Shown: positions 1 through 8,971 of the stretch, piece after piece
Layout of the letters: each line of letters starts with the position of its first letter
How positions within the stretch are numbered: the stretch's first letter is position 1
Assembly (NCBI RefSeq): GCF_002797685.1
Contig: NZ_PGFH01000001.1
Coordinates: 1,054,001-1,118,000, forward strand
Source: Salinibacterium amurskyense
GTDB lineage: Bacteria; Actinomycetota; Actinomycetes; Actinomycetales; Microbacteriaceae
Direction of reading: 5' to 3'
DNA: 64,000 nucleotides
Program-made: the position numbers and the translations under genes
The notes under the pieces: generated by a model
The model's input: only the letters and a program-made list of their open reading frames with translations
Database searches by the model: none
Told to the model about the DNA's origin: nothing

Positions 1-1406
1 TCGATCTCGCCCCTTTCATCAAGGCATATGACGTTCGTGGCCTTGTGGGAACCCAGCTCACTGACGAGGTAGTCGAAGCGCTCGGTGCTGCTTTTGTTGA
101 CGAAGTGGATGCCGCGGGCCACGAGGTCATCGTCGGCCACGACATGCGCGACTCTTCACCCCGTTTCGCCGCCGCATTCTCGGCCGGTGCGCGCGCTCGC
201 GGGGGCAACGTCGTTCTCATTGGACTCTGCTCAACTGACGAAACCTATTTCGCCTCCGGATCCCTCACTGCACCCGCCGCCATGTTCACGGCGAGCCACA
301 ACCCGGCCACCTACAACGGCATCAAGTTCAGCCGGGCGGGAGCGCAGGGCATCAGCTTCGCGACCGGGCTTAAGGCGATTCGCGACCGGGCTCAGAATTA
401 TTTGGCGGAGGGCATCCCTGCCGTCGACGCCGTCGGGGCCCAGCGCGAACTCGACGTGCTCAGTGACTACGCCGGGTACTTGCGTGAACTCGTTGACCTC
501 AGCACCATTCGCCCGATCCGCGTCGTCGTAGATGCCGGTAACGGCATGGGCGGCATGACAGTGCCCGCCGTGCTCTCCACAGCGGCGGGGCTCCCCGAAC
601 TGCCCATCGAGATCATCCCCATGTATTTCGAACTCGACGGTACGTTCCCCAACCACGAAGCGAACCCACTCGACCCCGCCAACATTGTCGATCTTCAGAA
701 GGCTGTGCTCGACCACGGCGCTGACCTCGGACTGGCCTTCGACGGCGATGCTGACCGCTGCTTCGTAGTTGACGAGCAGGGTAATCCGATGAGTCCCAGT
801 GCGGTCGCTGCGGTCGTGGCGCTGCGGGAAATTCAGCGCGTGCGGGCTTCGCAGCCGGAGGGCGACATCCACGTCATCCACAACCTGATCACGTCGCGCA
901 TCGTTGCCGAAACGATCGAGGCCGCGGGAGCGATCCCGGTGCGCACCCACGTCGGGCATTCACTCATCAAAGACCAGATGGCGGCTACGGGCGCGATCTT
1001 TGGCGGTGAACACTCGGCGCACTACTACTTCCGCGATTTCTGGGGTGCCGACAACGGGATGCTCGCCGCCATGCATTTGCTTGCCGAATTCGGTTCGCAG
1101 CCAGAGCCCCTCTCGGTGCTCTCGGCTCGCTTCTCGCCCTACGTAGCCAGCGGCGAGATCAATTCGGTGGTGGACGACGTTCCCGCCGCCACCGCTCGCA
1201 TTCGTGCAGCCTTCGAAGCGGAAGCCGACTTTGACGACTTGGATGGCCTTACGGTTACCGGTCGTACTGCCGAAGGCGAATCATTTTGGTGGTTCAACGT
1301 TCGTCCCTCGAACACGGAGCCGCTTCTGCGTCTCAACGCCGAGGCGGGGTCACAAGAAGTGCTCGACGCAGTGCGCGACCGGGCTCTCGCGATTATTCGA
1401 GCGTAG
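1..1406 (+). CDS. manB: Phosphomannomutase/phosphoglucomutase (5' end outside window)
   Basis: Interconverts hexose-6-phosphate and hexose-1-phosphate, supplying mannose-1-phosphate or glucose-1-phosphate for envelope glycans. The reading frame is open from base 3, and the residues before the first GTG (base 45) still match the family: the N-terminal motif ending AYDVRG is encoded there. The gene therefore starts upstream of the window and GTG 45 is not the start. Visible catalytic features in order are the phosphoserine loop TASHNP (about visible residue 98), the metal loop DGDADR (about 247), the sugar-specificity loop GGEHS (about 330) and the phosphate-binding RPSNTEP near the C-terminus. 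The four-domain alpha-D-phosphohexomutase architecture looks intact. The next gene is convergent. A 12-bp palindrome, GTCACGCGTGAC (1417-1428), follows the stop. Confidence 0.93.
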   Translation, partial: DLAPFIKAYDVRGLVGTQLTDEVVEALGAAFVDEVDAAGHEVIVGHDMRDSSPRFAAAFSAGARARGGNVVLIGLCSTDETYFASGSLTAPAAMFTASHNPATYNGIKFSRAGAQGISFATGLKAIRDRAQNYLAEGIPAVDAVGAQRELDVLSDYAGYLRELVDLSTIRPIRVVVDAGNGMGGMTVPAVLSTAAGLPELPIEIIPMYFELDGTFPNHEANPLDPANIVDLQKAVLDHGADLGLAFDGDADRCFVVDEQGNPMSPSAVAAVVALREIQRVRASQPEGDIHVIHNLITSRIVAETIEAAGAIPVRTHVGHSLIKDQMAATGAIFGGEHSAHYYFRDFWGADNGMLAAMHLLAEFGSQPEPLSVLSARFSPYVASGEINSVVDDVPAATARIRAAFEAEADFDDLDGLTVTGRTAEGESFWWFNVRPSNTEPLLRLNAEAGSQEVLDAVRDRALAIIRA

Positions 1407-1515
1407 GGACGGCGCCGTCACGCGTGACGCGTGTCAGCCGCACACGAGACACCCGACGGCTGGAGCCAACAGGTGACCGCCGACCGGTAACTGCTGACCG
1501 CCAACTGCTTCCGGC

Positions 1516-2376
1516 CTAGGCGCGGTTGCGGGGGAACCCGCGCGGCACGCTCGTGAGAGCGGGCTCGAGTACGTCGAGCCGCGCCTTCTCGCTCGCCAGC
1601 GCTGCATTCTCGCGCTCACGACGCACGGCGCTCACGGCCGACAACAGCACCTCGGGTTCCACGTGCGGCAGCGGCGAAACGTAGGCGGCTGCTTCGTTGG
1701 CCAACGACAGAGCGTGCTGTTGGCGCGTCAGCGGGGTGTAGCCGGGGGCGGCAACTAGAAAGTGTGAAATGCGGCGCGCGAGAGCATCCGGCATCTTGGC
1801 AACGTCGGCGGTGCGCGCCCATTCGGTCAATTGACCGGGAAGTTGCACCACGGGGTTCGCGAACTTGGTGACGCGCTCGTACTGGCTGTAGGTACCGGCC
1901 ACGAGGTCGCCCAGGCGTTGGGCGCGAGTGTTGAGCAGCGCGACCACAGCGGCTAAGCCTCCCGCGGTCATGAAGATTTCCATTACCCCGAGCAGGGCGC
2001 GGATGAACGCATGCCGAAAGCCGATCGCGCCGCCATCGTTGCGAACAATGCGGGCTCCGATCGCAAGCTTGCCGAGCGACTTGCCGTGGCTCAAGGTTTC
2101 GACGGCGGTGGGGATCACCACTAAGCAGATCACGGTAGCGGCCACGGTCAGGGCGGTGCCGATTGCCTGGTCGAGCCCGGCCGCGGTGGCGAAGGAAAAC
2201 GCACCGATGAGAAGCCCGATGAGGGCCGCGCCGTAGACGAGAAAGTCAATGATCGATCCGGCGGCACGAAGCACAAAACTGGCCGAGCGCAGCTCTAGAG
2301 CAACGGCTTCTCCGGTGATGAGTTCATCGGGTTCGTCCCCATACGCGAAGGTGTTGGTCGTTTGTGGGCTCGGCAT
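1516..2376 (-). CDS. RDD family membrane protein
   Basis: A 286-residue protein with an RDD domain at about residues 30-165. Three hydrophobic segments are visible, with the conserved Arg and Asp of the first helix (LRAAGSIIDFLVYG) and the family pattern SHGKSLGKLAIGARIVR. The C-terminal ~110 residues are soluble and rich in Ala and Arg. The molecular role of RDD proteins is generally unknown. It is transcribed divergently from the SpoIIM-like gene, with only 16 bp between the start codons and no Shine-Dalgarno sequence. RDD, SpoIIM, DUF58 and MoxR genes co-occur in actinobacteria (M. tuberculosis Rv3692-Rv3695), so a shared envelope role is likely. Confidence 0.88.
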   Translation of the reverse strand: MPSPQTTNTFAYGDEPDELITGEAVALELRSASFVLRAAGSIIDFLVYGAALIGLLIGAFSFATAAGLDQAIGTALTVAATVICLVVIPTAVETLSHGKSLGKLAIGARIVRNDGGAIGFRHAFIRALLGVMEIFMTAGGLAAVVALLNTRAQRLGDLVAGTYSQYERVTKFANPVVQLPGQLTEWARTADVAKMPDALARRISHFLVAAPGYTPLTRQQHALSLANEAAAYVSPLPHVEPEVLLSAVSAVRRERENAALASEKARLDVLEPALTSVPRGFPRNRA

Positions 2377-2392
2377 GACATCATTTAAGCAG

Positions 2393-3388
2393 ATGGATCT
2401 CGACTCTTACTCAGCCGCGCATCGCGAAGACTGGGATCGCCTTGCCCAATTGGGGTCTCAGCGCCGACTTTCCGGGGCAGAATCCGATGAATTGATTGAT
2501 CTCTATCAGTCGGGGGCAACTCATCTCTCAGCCATGAAGACGAGCATGGGGCAGTCGGTCCAAGCCGATCGTCTGTCGTTGACGCTCAGCCGCGCTCGGC
2601 TCCGCTTCACGGGCGCCGCCGCCAATCTCTTCAGCCAGTTGCCGCAATTCTTCATCGCGCAGTTACCGGCCGCGCTCTACCGCGTGCGGTGGATGTCGCT
2701 GGTGCTCGCCGGGGCAACCTTCTTTATCGGGTTCCTCTTTGCCTGGTGGGCAATTTCGAACCCGCAGCTGCTGGCTAATTTCGGCACTCCGGCGGAACGC
2801 GAAGCTCTGGCTCAAGACGACTTCGTGGGCTACTACTCGGAGTACTCGGGTGGTTCCTTCACTGGCTTCGTCTGGACTAACAATGCGTGGATCGCGGCTC
2901 AAGAGATTGCCTTCGGCATCGTCGGCGTCTACGTGCCCTATCTGCTCTTCAACACTGCTCAACAGCTGGGCTTCACCGCCGCGATCATGAACGAGTTCGA
3001 TCGCCTCGACGTCTTCTTTCTCTACATCGCCCCGCATGGCCAGCTTGAGCTCTACGCGATCTTCGTTGCTGGCGCGGCCGGAATGATGATCTTCTGGTCC
3101 TGGGTCGCTCCGGGGGCGCGTACGCGCGCTCAGGCCCTGGCCGAGAACGGTCGGGCGCTCTTCACTATTGTCATCGGCATCATCCTCGCGCTCTTAGTCT
3201 CAGGCGTTATCGAGGGATACGTCACGCGCCAAGACTGGCCCTGGGTAATCAAGATCGGTATCGGCACGGTCGCGCTCGGTGGCTTCTTGGCTTACCAGTG
3301 GATTCTCGGTGGGCGCAGCGTTCGTGCCGGCAACTCTGGCGACCTGAGCGAGTTCGACGCGGGCGCGACCCATATCGTCGCCCACTAG
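2393..3388 (+). CDS. Stage II sporulation protein M (SpoIIM)-like membrane protein
   Basis: A 331-residue integral membrane protein of the SpoIIM/DUF95 family. The start was set at ATG 2393 because the family's soluble N-terminus (about MDLDSYSAAHREDW) begins there. The longer open frame from 2249 would run through the divergent RDD gene. A hydrophilic ~100-residue N-terminus precedes several membrane segments, including GATFFIGFLFAWWAI and WVIKIGIGTVALGGFLAYQ. In non-sporulating actinobacteria this family sits beside RDD, DUF58 and MoxR genes and its role is not established. No Shine-Dalgarno sequence precedes the ATG. Confidence 0.88.
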   Translation: MDLDSYSAAHREDWDRLAQLGSQRRLSGAESDELIDLYQSGATHLSAMKTSMGQSVQADRLSLTLSRARLRFTGAAANLFSQLPQFFIAQLPAALYRVRWMSLVLAGATFFIGFLFAWWAISNPQLLANFGTPAEREALAQDDFVGYYSEYSGGSFTGFVWTNNAWIAAQEIAFGIVGVYVPYLLFNTAQQLGFTAAIMNEFDRLDVFFLYIAPHGQLELYAIFVAGAAGMMIFWSWVAPGARTRAQALAENGRALFTIVIGIILALLVSGVIEGYVTRQDWPWVIKIGIGTVALGGFLAYQWILGGRSVRAGNSGDLSEFDAGATHIVAH

Positions 3389-3421
3389 CGATACGGTTCT
3401 CGCGACGCACCCAGGGCGCGT

Positions 3422-4714
3422 CTAGAGCTTTCCAGCTGCCTTCAACGCGATGTAGTGGTCGGCAAGGGCGAGCGGCAGATCTGCAGGGCGTCGAGAGACC
3501 ACGGAGGCTCCGAGTTGGTTGATCGCATTAGCCACTCGTGACTGATCGAGCAGGGCGCGCTCGGCAGCTCCAGCGAGATAAACGGCGTCGCGTGAGGAAC
3601 GATCGAGCGTGGCATCCACAATCGACGGGTCGGTGACAGAGGCCACAACGACAGTGTGCTTTGCCGTGAGTTGCGGCAGCATTGCGAGCAAGCCGTGGGT
3701 GGCCCCGGGGGATTCCGCGGTGGTGGCAATCACGACGAGCGCGCGCTGGGTCGTGGCCTGCCGTACAAGGTTCGGCACAGCGTTCCAGTCCATTTCGATG
3801 AGTTCGGGCTGAACGGGCGCCATGCTGTTGACCATCTTCGACAGCAGGTCGGGGCCAGTGGCGCCCTGAACGCGGGCGCGAACGCGGCGGTCGTAGATCA
3901 TGAAATCCACGTGGTCGCCGGCACTCGAGGCTAGAGCCGCCAGCAGCAGCGCAGACTCGAAGGCGGTGTCGATGCGGGGTTCGTCTTCGATCCGTGCCGC
4001 AGAAGTGCGGCCGCTGTCAACGACGATGACGACGCGGCGGTCACGCTCGGGCCGCCACGTGCGAACAACAAGTTCGGAACGGCGAGCGGTGGCGCGCCAG
4101 TCGATCGAGCGCACGTCGTCGCCGCGCACGTAGTCCCGCAGGCTGTCGAATTCGGTACCTTGGCCGCGGATCATGACACTCGTCGCGCCATCGAGTTCAC
4201 GAAGTCGGGCGAGTCGGGAGGGGAGGTGTTTGCGCGAGTTGAACGGAGGGAGCACCGTGAAGCTGCTCGGAACGCTCACCGTGGTCTGTCGGGCGATCAG
4301 TCGCAGCGGGCCATAAGAACGCAGTGTGACGTGTGCGGCTTCTCTGGTTCCACGACGCAGGGGAGTGAGCACCGTGGTCAGTTCGCGGCGCTCGCCAGCG
4401 GGGACCGAGAGCGGCACGCGGTTAGCGTGAGCGCCGGCGGATGGTTGCCAGCCGTCTCGCACGATCGCGCGCAGTCGGCGGCGGGTGGGGTTCGTTACTC
4501 GTAACGCCGAGCTGGTGGTCTCGCCAAGGCGCACGCGATCGGGCGAGGTGCGCTCGAAGCGCAGAGCACGCACCGACACAGCCAAGATCAAGTCCAACGT
4601 GCCCAGCAGCACCACAAAAAACACCCAATAGACGAACACGATGGGCGCACCCGTGATGACGATCGGCACGATGCCGAGCGCCACGAGAGCAACGAACCAT
4701 CCAGAAATTGCCAT
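3422..4714 (-). CDS. DUF58 domain-containing protein
   Basis: A 430-residue protein. Two hydrophobic N-terminal segments (residues 5-45) are followed by a beta-rich region. The DUF58 core begins near residue 200 with the diagnostic stretch GTEFDSLRDYVRGDDVRSID followed by WRATARR. A von Willebrand A-like region follows (VVIVVDSGRTSA, with a partial MIDAS-like motif). DUF58 proteins are almost always partners of MoxR AAA+ ATPases. Here the MoxR gene lies immediately upstream with a 2-nt gap, so the two are cotranscribed and probably act together as a chaperone/assembly pair at the membrane. Confidence 0.9.
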   Translation of the reverse strand: MAISGWFVALVALGIVPIVITGAPIVFVYWVFFVVLLGTLDLILAVSVRALRFERTSPDRVRLGETTSSALRVTNPTRRRLRAIVRDGWQPSAGAHANRVPLSVPAGERRELTTVLTPLRRGTREAAHVTLRSYGPLRLIARQTTVSVPSSFTVLPPFNSRKHLPSRLARLRELDGATSVMIRGQGTEFDSLRDYVRGDDVRSIDWRATARRSELVVRTWRPERDRRVVIVVDSGRTSAARIEDEPRIDTAFESALLLAALASSAGDHVDFMIYDRRVRARVQGATGPDLLSKMVNSMAPVQPELIEMDWNAVPNLVRQATTQRALVVIATTAESPGATHGLLAMLPQLTAKHTVVVASVTDPSIVDATLDRSSRDAVYLAGAAERALLDQSRVANAINQLGASVVSRRPADLPLALADHYIALKAAGKL

Positions 4715-4716
4715 TG

Positions 4717-5673
4717 TTAGATCGGAACCTGCACTTGCTGCACGATCGATCGCAGAATGACGTCGGCCGACACTCCTTCGAGTTCAGCTTCGGGGCGCAA
4801 CTGAATACGGTGGCGAAGTACCGGCAGCACCATGCTCTGGATGTGGTCGGGCGTGATGGAGTCCGCACCGGTCAGCCAGGCCCACGCCTTCGCTGCACCG
4901 ATAAGGGCGATCGCACCACGCGGGCTCACGCCGAGCTTGACGGACGGGCTTTGGCGGGTAGCGCGCGCAAGGTCAACGGCGTAAGCAACCACATCGGGGC
5001 TTGCTCCCACCTTCGCGACAGCAGCCTGAGCGGCCGCCAGCATTGACGCATCGAGAACGGGCGTAACCCCGGCTGCGGCGAGATCACGCGGGTTGAAGCC
5101 AGCGGCGTGACGCGTGAGTACTTCGATCTCGGTGTCGCGCTCGGGCAGGTCGAGCACGAGCTTGAGGAGGAAGCGGTCGAGCTGAGCCTCGGGAAGCGTG
5201 TACGTTCCTTCGTATTCGATAGGGTTCATCGTCGCGGCAACCATGAACGGCACCGGCAGTTTCAACGACTGGCCGTCAACGGAAACCTGACGCTCCTCCA
5301 TCGCTTCGAGCAGCGAAGACTGAGTCTTTGGTGGGGTGCGGTTGATTTCATCCGCGAGCAAAATGTTTGTGAAGACGGGGCCTTCGCGAAACTCGAACTC
5401 GCCCGACTTGGAGTCGTAGACGAGCGAACCGGTCACGTCGCCAGGCATAAGGTCTGGCGTGAACTGCACGCGCTTGGTGTCGAGCTGAAGCGCCCGGCTC
5501 AGCGTGCGAACCAACAGTGTCTTCGCAACACCCGGAACGCCCTCGAGCAGCACATGGCCACCCGTCAGCAGCGCAATCGTGAGGCCGGTGACAGCCGCAT
5601 CTTGGCCCACCACGGCCTTGCCTACTTCTGTGCGCAGCCCGGTGAATGCGTGCCGCAGTTGCTCGTCAGTCAT
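4717..5673 (-). CDS. MoxR family AAA+ ATPase
   Basis: A 318-residue AAA+ ATPase. The Walker A motif is GVPGVAKT (about residue 40). Walker B is LLADEINR (about 106), followed by the MoxR signature TQSSLLEAMEERQVSVDG. Sensor 1 lies in AATMNPIEYEGTYTLPEAQ and an arginine finger in DRFLLKL. MoxR ATPases act as chaperones or activators for partner proteins with VWA-like domains. The adjacent DUF58 gene is the expected partner. Upstream, after a 42-bp gap, lies the DUF4350-DUF4129-membrane-protein unit read in the same direction, so the whole set can form one operon starting near 8851. Confidence 0.94.
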   Translation of the reverse strand: MTDEQLRHAFTGLRTEVGKAVVGQDAAVTGLTIALLTGGHVLLEGVPGVAKTLLVRTLSRALQLDTKRVQFTPDLMPGDVTGSLVYDSKSGEFEFREGPVFTNILLADEINRTPPKTQSSLLEAMEERQVSVDGQSLKLPVPFMVAATMNPIEYEGTYTLPEAQLDRFLLKLVLDLPERDTEIEVLTRHAAGFNPRDLAAAGVTPVLDASMLAAAQAAVAKVGASPDVVAYAVDLARATRQSPSVKLGVSPRGAIALIGAAKAWAWLTGADSITPDHIQSMVLPVLRHRIQLRPEAELEGVSADVILRSIVQQVQVPI

Positions 5674-5715
5674 ATCTCGATTCTTCTCTATCTCTGGCTT
5701 GGTGGGGCTAAGCGG

Positions 5716-6924
5716 TTAGGCGGGGCGGATGATCGTGCGCACGCGATCTTCGAGTGCGAGCAGTTCATCCGACAGGGTGATGAGCTCGTTGTCCGAGGCA
5801 GGCTCGGCGTCGACTAGCAAGTGTCGGAGCGAGGCGAGGGGCTGCCCGACGAGCGGGGAGATGCGGTTGATCACATCGTCGACGGATGCCGTGCTCGGCA
5901 ATCCGCACAGTCCAGCGATCCTGCCGATGGTTCCGATGCGCAACGAATCCAGCGTATGGAGTCGCGCTGTGGACTGAGCGTAAAGTCGCGCGCGCCCCTG
6001 CATCGTTTCGCTGGATCGCACCGTCACCGGGAGCTTCTCGATCACGAGCGGGCCGAAACGACGGCCACGCCAGAGCGCACCGACGAGAAGAGTGAGAACG
6101 AACAACCACGTAGCGGGCAGTACCCAACCGGGGGCGAGTTCGTCGAGGGTGGCGGTACCGCCATCGCCTTGGATGTCGAGAAAGCTCGGCGTGTACCAGA
6201 CAAGAGTGTCGTTCTCCCCGAGCAGGCGCAAAGCGAAGGCAGCGTTGTCGGCGGCCGTGATTCCGCCATTGGAAAGCGCATCTGTCGCTCCGAGGATGCG
6301 TAGTTCGCTGTCGCCGCGGTCAAGGACGATGAGGCCGTAACCATCATCGTCATTTCCGTAACACGCCGTGATGGCGGAGCTTGGCTCGATCACGCGATAG
6401 CTACTGGGGCCAGCCGTGATCTGAGGAGCAGTCGACGACGAGGGGGCAGAGCATCCGGCACTCACCGAATCTGAAGAAGCGCCTGCTTGGGCGACTTCGG
6501 GAGCGATCTCAAGAAGTTCGTTGAGCACGGGTTCAGCGACAATGACGGTGCTGGCTAGCCCTGCAGCATCCGCCACTTGGCTCTCGGTCAGATAGCCCTC
6601 GAAATTAGTGAAGATGAGGGTGCTGTCGTCGGGGGACACTAGTGCGGCGCGAGTCTCGTCGAGGGTGGTCGTGACGATCACGTCGACACCCTGATCGCGC
6701 AGTACCTCTGCAACGGCTTGAGAACCCGCTTCGTAAGGGCTTGTGGGGTCGAGCGGCGGACCTTCGACGGCGTTGCCAGCGAGGTTGAGAGTAACGACAG
6801 CCACAACCACCAGTACGATCGCGGCGGCAACCCAAAATAGAGCTCGTCGCGTGGTGGTGCCCAGGCGGGGAGTGAGCACCGTTACTTCTGAACTGGCCTC
6901 TTGTGCGGTTCGGGTCTCGCTCAC
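5716..6924 (-). CDS. DUF4350 domain-containing membrane protein
   Basis: A 402-residue protein. It has one transmembrane segment at about residues 28-50 and an extracytoplasmic region resembling the DUF4350 (GATase-like) domain (DPTSPYEAGSQAVAEVLRDQ). A second membrane segment lies near residue 265 (LPATWLFVLTLLVGALW), followed by a cytoplasmic tail. The GTG start overlaps the stop of the DUF4129 gene by 4 nt, so translation is coupled. The gene occupies the position of Rv3691 in the conserved MoxR cluster. Function is unknown. An envelope-sensing or assembly role is inferred only from context. Confidence 0.86.
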   Translation of the reverse strand: MSETRTAQEASSEVTVLTPRLGTTTRRALFWVAAAIVLVVVAVVTLNLAGNAVEGPPLDPTSPYEAGSQAVAEVLRDQGVDVIVTTTLDETRAALVSPDDSTLIFTNFEGYLTESQVADAAGLASTVIVAEPVLNELLEIAPEVAQAGASSDSVSAGCSAPSSSTAPQITAGPSSYRVIEPSSAITACYGNDDDGYGLIVLDRGDSELRILGATDALSNGGITAADNAAFALRLLGENDTLVWYTPSFLDIQGDGGTATLDELAPGWVLPATWLFVLTLLVGALWRGRRFGPLVIEKLPVTVRSSETMQGRARLYAQSTARLHTLDSLRIGTIGRIAGLCGLPSTASVDDVINRISPLVGQPLASLRHLLVDAEPASDNELITLSDELLALEDRVRTIIRPA

Positions 6925-7619
6925 AGCGTTGCCTCGGCGAGATCGGGCTTAGCCGCACGTACGCGTGATTCCAGCGCACGCAGTTGTTCGTATTCTTCGC
7001 GAGTGGCGGGCTTACGCATGTAGCGCACGCGGTCGAAAGTGTCGGCGCTCGCAACAAGCTCGGTCGCAAGCTCGGGCAAAACTCGTGAAGCTCGCGTTGC
7101 AAAGCCGTGACCCGTTGTGCCGGGAGTCATGTTCACCAGGGTGCGTTCTGAGAGGCCGCGGGCGATCGAACGGAACATATCCGCAATGGCGGCGGCGTAA
7201 TCCTCGCGGGTGGCCGCCTGCTCCGCAGCTTCTCGCAATTGAGCGGCGGTTCGGTAGTCGGCTTCGCCAAACAGGATGTCGTGATGCTGGCTCTTACGGT
7301 TGAGGCGCGGCACTCCGTAAACGATGATCGCCGCGATAATTGCGACGGCAACGAGGGCGAGAAGGACGATAGAGACGATGGTGGGGATTCCGTTACCGTC
7401 GCCGATGGTGAGACTGGCGAGCCAATCACTGAACGCTTTCGATGCTCGGTCAAAGAGGGTGGGCTTGGCGGCTTGGTAGGGAGCTTTGGAGAGCTCCTCG
7501 ATGAGTAAGCGGGTCGCTTCTTCCGAATCAGGATCTACCGGCACTTCGCTAAATATCGCGGGGGCAGCACGGGGCGTGAGTGCTGCAGCCACGGAGGCTG
7601 CGACAAGCGTTAGCGTCAT
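6921..7619 (-). CDS. DUF4129 domain-containing protein
   Basis: A 232-residue protein. It has a hydrophobic N-terminus (residues 1-20, possibly a signal anchor), a membrane segment at about 78-103 (VSIVLLALVAVAIIAAIIVYG), and a C-terminal DUF4129 domain. The domain shows the usual AAIADMFRSIARGLSERTL helix and a TPGTTGHGFATRA stretch. DUF4129 domains are often found fused to or beside transglutaminase and MoxR/DUF58 genes. Both ends overlap neighbouring genes by 4 nt, so it is the middle gene of a translationally coupled trio. Confidence 0.87.
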   Translation of the reverse strand: MTLTLVAASVAAALTPRAAPAIFSEVPVDPDSEEATRLLIEELSKAPYQAAKPTLFDRASKAFSDWLASLTIGDGNGIPTIVSIVLLALVAVAIIAAIIVYGVPRLNRKSQHHDILFGEADYRTAAQLREAAEQAATREDYAAAIADMFRSIARGLSERTLVNMTPGTTGHGFATRASRVLPELATELVASADTFDRVRYMRKPATREEYEQLRALESRVRAAKPDLAEATL

Positions 7620-8851
7620 GAAGCGGCGTTCGGCACAGCGGGCTGTGCACGGCTCGGCGTGCTGTTGAGGGTGAGGTAGGGGTCGGGAACCGAGTGGTCG
7701 CCGGCGTTACGTGCCTCGACGAAGCGAGCAAGTTCGAGGTCGAAACCTTCTTTGCGCATTCGCATATCGATGTACAGCAGCGCGGGGGCGGCCGACTGAA
7801 TAACAATCGTGACGGCGCCGATGACGACCGACAACACAATGGTCACGATGTAGATCACGAGGAACGCGACAAAGCCCGCTTCTTCGTTGCCCGTGGGGTT
7901 GAGTAGCCCCGCTCCGAGCCCACCGAGCACGCTCAGGGGGGTCGTGACGACGCTCGACACGACGTTCACAATCACGAGGATGAGAAGCAGGATTCCGAAG
8001 GTGCGCCAGAAATTGCCGCGAACCAGCGACCACGAGCGGCTAATAGCGAGCCTGAGGGGCAAGCGCTCGATCATGAGCGCGCTCGGAACGAAGGCGAAGA
8101 AAGTCCCGAGCCATGCGGCGAGGAAGAGTGCAACGAGAAAGCCAGCGATCATCGTGAGCACACCAAAGACGATTCCGGCGGTGTCTCCCAGGGCGAACAG
8201 CAGCACGGAGACTCCGGCAACGACCGCAATTCCCACAATCACGGCAATCATGACGAGCGCTGACCACCCGATGAGGGCTCCAAGCCGGCCCTTCGCGGCA
8301 TTCCAGAGACCGCGAACGCGAAGGCGTTCTCCCACAGTTCCGCGCGCGACTTCGAGCGAGATGATTCCTTGGAGAATCGCTCCGCCAACGAGAGAGAGGG
8401 CCACGGCAAAGAGGGCCGAGAGGATAAGACCGGCGGTAGTGCCGGCCTCGATGGTGGCGGCATCCGCTTCGGTCGCGCTCAAGGCGCGTTCGGCAGACGC
8501 AAAGCTAACGATTCCGACGAGCACCAAGGAGCCAACGGTGACCAAGCTCATGATGAGAAGAGAAAGACCGAAGGTGGGGCGCGGATTACGGCGCAATACC
8601 ATCAGCGATGCCCCGAGGATCGTGCCCAGACCGAGCGGGTGCAGCGGAATGAGGCCCGGCTTGGGCGGCGGGGTCCAGCCAGGGGTGGGCGTAGTGTACT
8701 GCGAGGGAGCGCCCGGAGTTCCCGGCGCTACAGGGGCGATAGCGGGTGCGGCGCCGGTGCCATACGCTGACGAGGCGCTGGGCGGAGCGAGCGGCTGGGC
8801 ACCATCGGCACTACTGCTGTCGGGTGACTGCCAGGGGCTGTTATCGCTCAC
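7616..8851 (-). CDS. Polytopic membrane protein with Pro-rich N-terminus (GDPD membrane-domain-like)
   Basis: A 411-residue protein and first gene of the MoxR operon. The N-terminal ~85 residues are low-complexity Ser/Pro/Ala/Gly. About six hydrophobic segments follow (for example FGLSLLIMSLVTVGSLVLVG, and LFALGDTAGIVFGVLTMIAGF). The arrangement resembles the membrane-anchor domain of glycerophosphodiester phosphodiesterases, but no catalytic GDPD domain is present, so no enzyme activity is implied. The start is GTG 8851 behind AAGGATG. It matches the position of Rv3689 in the M. tuberculosis MoxR2 neighbourhood. Confidence 0.8.
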   Translation of the reverse strand: MSDNSPWQSPDSSSADGAQPLAPPSASSAYGTGAAPAIAPVAPGTPGAPSQYTTPTPGWTPPPKPGLIPLHPLGLGTILGASLMVLRRNPRPTFGLSLLIMSLVTVGSLVLVGIVSFASAERALSATEADAATIEAGTTAGLILSALFAVALSLVGGAILQGIISLEVARGTVGERLRVRGLWNAAKGRLGALIGWSALVMIAVIVGIAVVAGVSVLLFALGDTAGIVFGVLTMIAGFLVALFLAAWLGTFFAFVPSALMIERLPLRLAISRSWSLVRGNFWRTFGILLLILVIVNVVSSVVTTPLSVLGGLGAGLLNPTGNEEAGFVAFLVIYIVTIVLSVVIGAVTIVIQSAAPALLYIDMRMRKEGFDLELARFVEARNAGDHSVPDPYLTLNSTPSRAQPAVPNAAS

Positions 8852-8971
8852 GTTTCATCCTTGATTAGGCAACTGCGAAAATTCAATCGCCCTCATGTTT
8901 TCACACTCGACTACTCTTGTGCGAAAGCTTCTCACTCTGTTAGCCCGAGAGCTAGAAAGTATCGAGGACCA

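Noticed and set aside
40-60. GTG 45 as the manB start
   Set aside because: The preceding in-frame residues match the conserved phosphomannomutase N-terminus, so the gene begins outside the window.
7887-8864. A 325-codon plus-strand frame over the first gene of the MoxR operon
   Set aside because: Arg/Thr/Pro-rich with no domain. The minus-strand frame encodes clear membrane helices and has a ribosome site.
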